NCBI GenBank assembly: GCA_004378665.1
Contig: SOIA01000214.1
Location: forward strand, 1 to 11,262
Length of the DNA: 11,262 bases
From: Candidatus Aminicenantota bacterium
GTDB lineage: Bacteria; Acidobacteriota; Aminicenantia; Aminicenantales; Aminicenantaceae
Direction: 5' to 3'
The notes beneath the pieces are model-generated. The model saw nothing but the letters and a program-made list of their open reading frames with translations, had not been told where the DNA came from and searched no databases. Positions 6,770 through 11,262 of this stretch are shown one piece after another (within the stretch, counting starts at the first letter, position 1; every line of letters begins with the position of its first letter). A program made the translations under genes and the position numbers.

Positions 6770-7681
6770 ATGAAAGATAGAATTCTGAAGTTCAACCTTT
6801 ATCTCGGATTTTCCGCTCTCATCGGTGCAGCCATTCTTCTGGCGCTTGAGGTTTCTTTGGTCAAAACCTGGTTCTTTTGCCTTGCATGGTGGTCATTCAT
6901 CCTCATCATGGACAGCCTGAATTACAGGAGGACTCGGAGTTCGCTTCTTTCTGGATCTTTCCGGAATTTTCTATTCACGGTTTTTGTTTCCGTCTTTGTC
7001 TGGCTGATCTTCGAGATTTTCAACTTGAGGCTGAAGAACTGGAGCTACCAGGGCCTTCCAGAGAGCCTGCCTTTGAGATGGCTGGGTTATTTCATTGCTT
7101 TCGCCACTGTGATTCCTGCGATGATGGAGATTGCCTTGTTCATCGAGAGTTTCCTTAAAGGCAAGAAGCTCGCCCTTTTTAGATTCCGCGCAACGCCTCT
7201 CCTCGTGAAAATCTTTTTTGTTTCCGGACTCATATTCATTTTTCTCTTCATCGCTTGGCCCCGCATCTTTTTCCCTTTTGCCTGGCTGTGTTTTATTTTT
7301 CTCCTCGAGCCAGTGAATATCTGGCTGGGAAATCAGTCGTTATGGAAAGACATGGAAAAAAGAGACTGGACCCGGTTCTGGAGCTGGGTGTTCGCTGGAC
7401 TGGTGGCTGGATTCTTGTGGGAGTTCTGGAATTTCTGGGCAGCCTCACACTGGGTCTACTCCCTGCCGTACTTGGATTTCTGGCGGGTCTTTCAGATGCC
7501 TGTTCTCGGTTATACAGGATTCCTTCCTTTTGGCCTGGAGGTGTTCGCCCTTTTTCAGGTTCTTCTCTTCCTGGAGAAAAAAACGCGATCGAGGATTTTT
7601 TTAAGGACGGTGATTTTGGTTGCCCTGATTTGTACTTATGCCGGAGCCTTTTTCTTGATCGATACCTTCACACTGAAATGA
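6770..7681 (+). CDS. Multi-pass membrane protein with internal duplication, function unknown
   Basis: A 303-residue, very hydrophobic inner-membrane protein with about eight or nine predicted helices, rich in Trp and Phe. The two halves align by eye with an offset of 132-137 residues: TWFFCLAW (33-40) with RIFFPFAW (165-172), D48..N51 with E180..N183, FEIFN (81-85) with WEFWN (217-221), W91.Y93 with W228.Y230, P97 with P233, and E120 with E257. An old tandem duplication of a four-helix unit explains this. The paired acidic residues near or inside helices could bind an ion, proton or lipid head group, but no function is recognised. The ATG at 6770 follows a GAGG ribosome site; an upstream in-frame TTG at 6659 would precede the promoter. 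The gene ends 13 bases from the convergent deacetylase gene. Confidence 0.85.
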   Translation: MKDRILKFNLYLGFSALIGAAILLALEVSLVKTWFFCLAWWSFILIMDSLNYRRTRSSLLSGSFRNFLFTVFVSVFVWLIFEIFNLRLKNWSYQGLPESLPLRWLGYFIAFATVIPAMMEIALFIESFLKGKKLALFRFRATPLLVKIFFVSGLIFIFLFIAWPRIFFPFAWLCFIFLLEPVNIWLGNQSLWKDMEKRDWTRFWSWVFAGLVAGFLWEFWNFWAASHWVYSLPYLDFWRVFQMPVLGYTGFLPFGLEVFALFQVLLFLEKKTRSRIFLRTVILVALICTYAGAFFLIDTFTLK

Positions 7682-7694
7682 ATACACCCCGTTT

Positions 7695-8858
7695 TTATTC
7701 GACAATCTGCGAGACAAAGACAAGTTCGACATTATACTCGCTGGCAAAGTGTAAATTTTCCCTGAGTGTTTTCAAAGTTTCCTCTATGGGATGACAGATG
7801 CCCACAGCCACACCATTTCTCCTGGCCAGCCGGAAAAGTTCGATTAATTTTCCTTTTATGTAATCCTCTTGATTTTTTCCATCCAGGAAGACATGGCGGT
7901 AGGCGGAAGGAACTTGCATTTTTTGCGCGATTTCATAAGCGATCGACCTGGTGGTTGTGCGGCTGTCCACGAAGAAGAGGTTCCGGTCCTTCAAGCTTTG
8001 AATGATGATTGTCATGAAAATTTCATTCGGAGTGATTTTTGAGCCCATGTGGTTGTTAGCGCCTTTGATATAAGGGACCTGCTCGAGATTGATATCAACG
8101 GTTTTCTGGATTTCCTCTTCGCTCATCTGTGAATGGATGAGCCCATCGATGTTGTTTTCATCATGATTATTAACGGATTCGAGCGGGAGATGAAGAATGA
8201 CTTCCAGACCGTTTTGGTGAGCGATCTGGGCTGTTTCCTGGGCGAAGGGGCTGAAAGGAAGGATGGAAATTGTCAGAGGTTTCTGGAAGGAACAGAGTTG
8301 GCGTATGGCATCCATGCTGTAACCCATATCATCGACGATGATCGCTGCTCTATTCCTTGGCTCTTTACGGAGGGGAACCGGCTCTTTCGTTTCCTCCTTT
8401 TCGACTGAAAAGAGGATGATCAGTCCCTTCTCTTTTTCTTCTCCCACCTGCCACAGGTAGTAATCTTTTTCCTCCCCGAGCTGTTTTTCTTTTCCCAGGA
8501 CGGGAGCGTTGATTTTGGCGAATTCCGATTCCAGGAGGGATTCCAGTTTCCCGTATACCTCCGCAGTGAGGTCGACCATAAGATGAAGTGCTCCTTGTGT
8601 GTCCCTGAACTGCTGAACCGATTCAGAAGATATTCCGTTGAGAGTCAGGCTCTTCAGGACAACCTGTTCAAGTGCTTCCTGACTCGTGGCCGCTTTTTTT
8701 TCTCCGGAGAGAGCAGAAAAGAAGTATGACCTTTTTTCCTTCTTCCAACTGATGAAGTCCAATCCGATGACGGAAAAAAGAACCAGAAGAGAGAAGACTA
8801 TGTATATGAGACGTTGAGGTTGGTTGTTCTGATTTTTTTCAGACCTGCTATTAAGCAT
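7695..8858 (-). CDS. Divergent polysaccharide deacetylase family protein (YibQ-like)
   Basis: A 387-residue protein with an N-terminal membrane anchor (about 16-36), an unrecognised alpha/beta region at about 57-155, and a divergent polysaccharide deacetylase domain from about 168 to the end. Family motifs are intact: VDDMGY with Asp176-Asp177, HLPLE from His223, NNHMGS with His270, VDSRTTTRS with Asp298, and ICHP with His356. Members of this family have the NodB-like barrel; their substrate is unclear but is assumed to be a cell-wall or surface glycan. The gene is third in a same-strand set after the EnvC-like and S41-like genes and starts 10 bases after the S41 stop codon, so it is probably co-transcribed. 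No Shine-Dalgarno sequence is visible before the ATG, so translation may be coupled to the upstream gene. Confidence 0.9.
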   Translation of the reverse strand: MLNSRSEKNQNNQPQRLIYIVFSLLVLFSVIGLDFISWKKEKRSYFFSALSGEKKAATSQEALEQVVLKSLTLNGISSESVQQFRDTQGALHLMVDLTAEVYGKLESLLESEFAKINAPVLGKEKQLGEEKDYYLWQVGEEKEKGLIILFSVEKEETKEPVPLRKEPRNRAAIIVDDMGYSMDAIRQLCSFQKPLTISILPFSPFAQETAQIAHQNGLEVILHLPLESVNNHDENNIDGLIHSQMSEEEIQKTVDINLEQVPYIKGANNHMGSKITPNEIFMTIIIQSLKDRNLFFVDSRTTTRSIAYEIAQKMQVPSAYRHVFLDGKNQEDYIKGKLIELFRLARRNGVAVGICHPIEETLKTLRENLHFASEYNVELVFVSQIVE

Positions 8859-8868
8859 GAATTATATG

Positions 8869-10005
8869 TCAGGATGAAGAGGAAAAGCTTTTCTTGAGGT
8901 AAATGTCGTCGCTTTGATTATCCATCTCGATTTTGATATCCGGTTTGACACCTTTTTCCCACAACTTTTCGCCTGAATTCAGATAAAAAATTCCTGAGGT
9001 CAGCAGCAATCCAGTATCGTCTTTCAATCGAAACAATGTCTGTTTGGCCGTGAGACCCGGAGTCTGGAGCCCGATGATTTTTGCCCTTTTGAATTCTTGA
9101 AGGACTCCCGCGACGATTTCTGCCGGACCGAGAGTGGCTTGATTGGTCCAGACCACAAGGGGAAGAGTCTCGAGTTCAGGAACTTCCGTGCAGTTAAGAT
9201 ATTCCCTGGATTCTTTTTTTTGTTCAAAGTAGCCGATTTTGGGAGCTTTCAGGAAGATGTTGATGAGCTGACGGGCTTCCTGTATGTCTCCTTCATAACA
9301 GTTCCTTAAATCCAGGATCAACGGCTTCTTAGCCGACTGCAGCCGGGGGAGGATTTTTTCTTTAACTGTTTCTACGGCGGGAGAATAGAGATGGTGGATC
9401 TTGAGAATTCCGCTCGTTCCCTCGGAAGAAGTCAAAGAGATGGAGTCCTTGAAAAGTAGTGCTCTTTCCACCTTGATCTCCAATGTCTTTTCGCCCCTGA
9501 GGATTCTGAGTTTCACGGGTTTCTCGTCTCTGTCTTTGAGATACAGTTTGGCTTCGACCAGGCTCATCATCTGGGATGGACTCTCATCTAGAGCGCTGAT
9601 GAAATCTCCTACCTGAATTCCGTGTTTTTGAGCGGGGGATTTTTCGATGATCCCGACAACCTGTGGAAAAGAGCCGTATCTCTTATAAAGTACGAGTCCG
9701 ATATCCTTCAGGTCGTTCTCCGTGCGCTGGCTGTACTTGAGCATGCTTTCCTGGTCCAGATAAGAAGAGAGGACATCCAGGGAATTGACAAGTCCTCTGA
9801 AGGCTCCTTTCATGGTTTCTGCCGGGTTTGCCTCCTCAATGTAGTCGTTCTGGATTAAATAAATGACTCTTCCCAGCAATTCGAAATTCTTGGAAGGAGA
9901 AAGATTCGAGAAAAGCCCGGGGACCAGGTTTTTTTCAATGATCAAGAGGAGCGAGACGACAGCGAGGACTGTCAGGAGAATGATTTTTGACTTTTTTTTG
10001 TTCAT
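8869..10005 (-). CDS. S41-family (CtpA-like) PDZ protein, catalytic residues lost
   Basis: A 378-residue membrane-anchored protein (helix at about 8-23) with the layout of carboxyl-terminal processing proteases: a helical N-terminal region (40-95), a PDZ domain at about 100-182 (VGIIEKSPAQKHGIQVGDFI), and an S41 core at about 190-360. The core aligns well with active CtpA enzymes, for example AEIVAGVLQEFKRAKIIG (295-312), but the usual TASASEI is TLGPAEI (291-297). The nucleophile Ser is therefore Gly293, and the general-base Lys, 25 residues on, is Leu318. DLRxNPGG has become DLRNCYEG. The frame is open and complete, so this looks like a maintained pseudoprotease rather than a decaying gene. 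It lies 28 bases after the EnvC-like gene. A weak AGAGAG ribosome site precedes the ATG. Confidence 0.88.
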   Translation of the reverse strand: MNKKKSKIILLTVLAVVSLLLIIEKNLVPGLFSNLSPSKNFELLGRVIYLIQNDYIEEANPAETMKGAFRGLVNSLDVLSSYLDQESMLKYSQRTENDLKDIGLVLYKRYGSFPQVVGIIEKSPAQKHGIQVGDFISALDESPSQMMSLVEAKLYLKDRDEKPVKLRILRGEKTLEIKVERALLFKDSISLTSSEGTSGILKIHHLYSPAVETVKEKILPRLQSAKKPLILDLRNCYEGDIQEARQLINIFLKAPKIGYFEQKKESREYLNCTEVPELETLPLVVWTNQATLGPAEIVAGVLQEFKRAKIIGLQTPGLTAKQTLFRLKDDTGLLLTSGIFYLNSGEKLWEKGVKPDIKIEMDNQSDDIYLKKSFSSSS

Positions 10006-10027
10006 TTCTCTCTACGTATGAATTTTG

Positions 10028-10057
10028 ATTGTATCATCTTCTTTTCAGCCATTTCAA
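10028..10057 (-). promoter_or_regulatory. Possible internal promoter for the S41-like gene
   Basis: On the - strand, TTGAAA (10057-10052), an 18-base spacer and TACAAT (10033-10028) lie over the last codons of the EnvC-like gene and the short gap behind it. Transcription would start near 10021, about 16 bases before the ATG at 10005. It could give separate expression of the S41-like and deacetylase genes, but the match might be chance. Confidence 0.35.
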
Positions 10058-11215
10058 GGGATCAACGGGTTTTGCCTTGGAACGAATTTCGAAATAGAGG
10101 GTGATTCCTTTTAAGGAGCCGGTATCTCCGACAATGGAGATGGGCTGTCCTGTTTTAACCAGCTCCCCCATTTGGACCAGGAAATCTGCACAGTGGGCAT
10201 AGATCGAATGGAAGTTCATTCCGTGGTCGATGATGATCACGTTTCCGAACCCTTTATGATAGTCAGAGAATACGATTTTGCCCGGATGGATGGCTTTGAC
10301 AACCGCCTGGTTTTTTTGGGGAGAGATTTCGATTCCGTTGTTGACCGTGACGGTTCGAAATTGTGGATGGACCTGACGGCCGAAAGTCGACACCACGGCT
10401 CCTTCAAGCGGCCAGGGGAGCCTTCCCTTTTGCTCGTAGAGGGGGACGATGAGAATAGGGAAGGAGATCTCGTCTTTGAGGAGTTTTTCTATTAAAAGCT
10501 GGAGCTGTTGAGCCCTTTCGTTAAGCTCTTCCAGAGCTTGAAGATGCATCTTCTTGTTTTCCTTTATATTTTTGATGAAGGCTTTCTGTATTCTCTCCTG
10601 CACTTCGAGTTCCTGTCTTTTATTCTTGGTTTTCCAGATGAGATTTGAACTTTCCTTCTTTTTCTCTTCGAGTTCCTCTTCTGCCTTCCTGAGCTGTTTA
10701 AGAGTATCGATGTAGTTCGCGATAACCCTGTTCTGATACTGGGCCAGAAGGGTTAGGTTTTTGCTCTCGGACACGAGCGTGTTCATGTTCTTGGCCTGGA
10801 TTATGAACTGCAGCTGATTGAGTTTTCCGAATTTATACATGGTGACAAGGATCTTTTCGATCGAGTCTTTTTCTCTGTCCAGTTTGGCTCTGAGCTGGGG
10901 TATTCTCCTTTGTATCGAAGAGAGCTCACGGTTTGTGTTGCCCAACTGCATGGTGTACAGGGAGATTTCTTTCCTAATCAGATTTTTGTTGAAGCCGATC
11001 CGGTCCAAGTCTGAGAGCAAGGTTGATTCTTCTTTTTCCTCCTCCTGTATTCTCAGTTTGAGCTGATCGATCTGCCGGGAGATGTCTGCCAGTCGCTTCT
11101 TGTATTCTGAGACGTTCTGCTGTCCAGAGATACCAAGAGAGAAGATCAAGACAAAAAGAAGAAGGATTCCGGGAATGATGCGGGATCGTTCAGAAGGATT
11201 TTTGCGGAAGTTCAT
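10034..11215 (-). CDS. EnvC-like murein hydrolase activator with degenerate LytM (M23) domain
   Basis: A 393-residue exported protein with a signal peptide (about 10-31), a long coiled coil (about 34-125 and 165-250) and a C-terminal LytM/M23 domain (about 265-388). E. coli EnvC has the same layout and activates the amidases AmiA and AmiB at the division site without being an enzyme itself. Here the LytM fold is clear (STFGRQVHP, GFGNVIIIDHG, SIYAH, GDTGSLKG), but the metal site is lost: the usual HxGxD is NNGIE (292-296) and HLHFE is TLYFE (372-376). Only His341 of YAH remains. It is therefore probably an amidase activator or scaffold, not a peptidase. It is the first gene of the set with the S41-like protein and the deacetylase, under its own promoter at the window edge. 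No ribosome site precedes the ATG. Confidence 0.9.
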   Translation of the reverse strand: MNFRKNPSERSRIIPGILLLFVLIFSLGISGQQNVSEYKKRLADISRQIDQLKLRIQEEEKEESTLLSDLDRIGFNKNLIRKEISLYTMQLGNTNRELSSIQRRIPQLRAKLDREKDSIEKILVTMYKFGKLNQLQFIIQAKNMNTLVSESKNLTLLAQYQNRVIANYIDTLKQLRKAEEELEEKKKESSNLIWKTKNKRQELEVQERIQKAFIKNIKENKKMHLQALEELNERAQQLQLLIEKLLKDEISFPILIVPLYEQKGRLPWPLEGAVVSTFGRQVHPQFRTVTVNNGIEISPQKNQAVVKAIHPGKIVFSDYHKGFGNVIIIDHGMNFHSIYAHCADFLVQMGELVKTGQPISIVGDTGSLKGITLYFEIRSKAKPVDPLKWLKRR

Positions 11216-11223
11216 TATTTTTA

Positions 11224-11252
11224 ATGATATCCCGCACGCCTGTTTTTATCAA
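11224..11252 (-). promoter_or_regulatory. Promoter of the EnvC-like gene, near-leaderless
   Basis: On the - strand, TTGATA (11252-11247), a 17-base spacer and TATCAT (11229-11224) form a sigma70-type promoter. Only eight bases separate the -10 box from the ATG at 11215, so the message would have at most one or two untranslated bases. No Shine-Dalgarno sequence is present, which agrees with leaderless translation. Confidence 0.6.
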
Positions 11253-11262
11253 CCCCAAAATT

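Noticed and set aside
7255..7794. 179-codon + strand frame overlapping the end of the membrane protein gene
   Set aside because: It is out of frame with a clear membrane protein and runs into the convergent deacetylase gene; no start signal or recognisable motif.
8861..8866. TATAAT on the - strand two bases before the deacetylase ATG
   Set aside because: Spacing would place the transcription start inside the gene, and no -35 is found; probably chance in an A+T-rich gap.
1..11262. CRISPR arrays, tRNA or rRNA genes, insertion sequences, attachment sites
   Set aside because: No regularly spaced repeats, cloverleaf sequence, transposase or integrase frame, or terminal inverted repeats were seen; almost all bases are in the nine genes listed.

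Overview
The window is densely coded, at moderate GC, and carries nine protein genes on both strands with no gap longer than about 90 bases. Outer-membrane biogenesis and division genes (SurA-type chaperones, an EnvC-type factor) point to a bacterium with a Gram-negative envelope. A pyruvoyl-dependent arginine decarboxylase, several start codons placed directly after a -10 box, and loose lipoboxes make a typical proteobacterium unlikely. My best guess is an uncultured lineage of the Aminicenantes/Acidobacteria kind, but this is inference from gene content only.

Region 1 (1-5456, + strand): mfd, the transcription-repair coupling factor, is followed by two parvulin-family periplasmic folding factors: a PpiC-like putative lipoprotein, then a SurA-like protein that overlaps it by four bases. 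The pair seems to have its own promoter across the end of mfd. Both parvulin domains lack one or both histidines normally found in the active site.

Region 2 (5491-7681): a pyruvoyl-dependent arginine decarboxylase and a small putative lipoprotein lie on the - strand. A multi-pass membrane protein diverges from the lipoprotein gene over overlapping promoters. The membrane protein is an internal duplication with paired acidic residues in both halves.

Region 3 (7695-11215, - strand): three genes transcribed in the order EnvC-like coiled-coil/LytM protein, S41 (CtpA-like) PDZ protein, divergent polysaccharide deacetylase (YibQ-like). This order resembles the envC-ctpA-yibQ cluster of many Gram-negative bacteria. 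The LytM domain has lost its zinc ligands, as in E. coli EnvC. More surprisingly, the S41 protein has lost both catalytic residues (Ser to Gly, Lys to Leu), so it looks like a pseudoprotease. The deacetylase keeps its conserved Asp/His motifs. The set may work as a regulatory scaffold for peptidoglycan hydrolysis at the division site.

No tRNA, rRNA, CRISPR array, insertion sequence or attachment site was seen. Two strong hairpins lie inside mfd.
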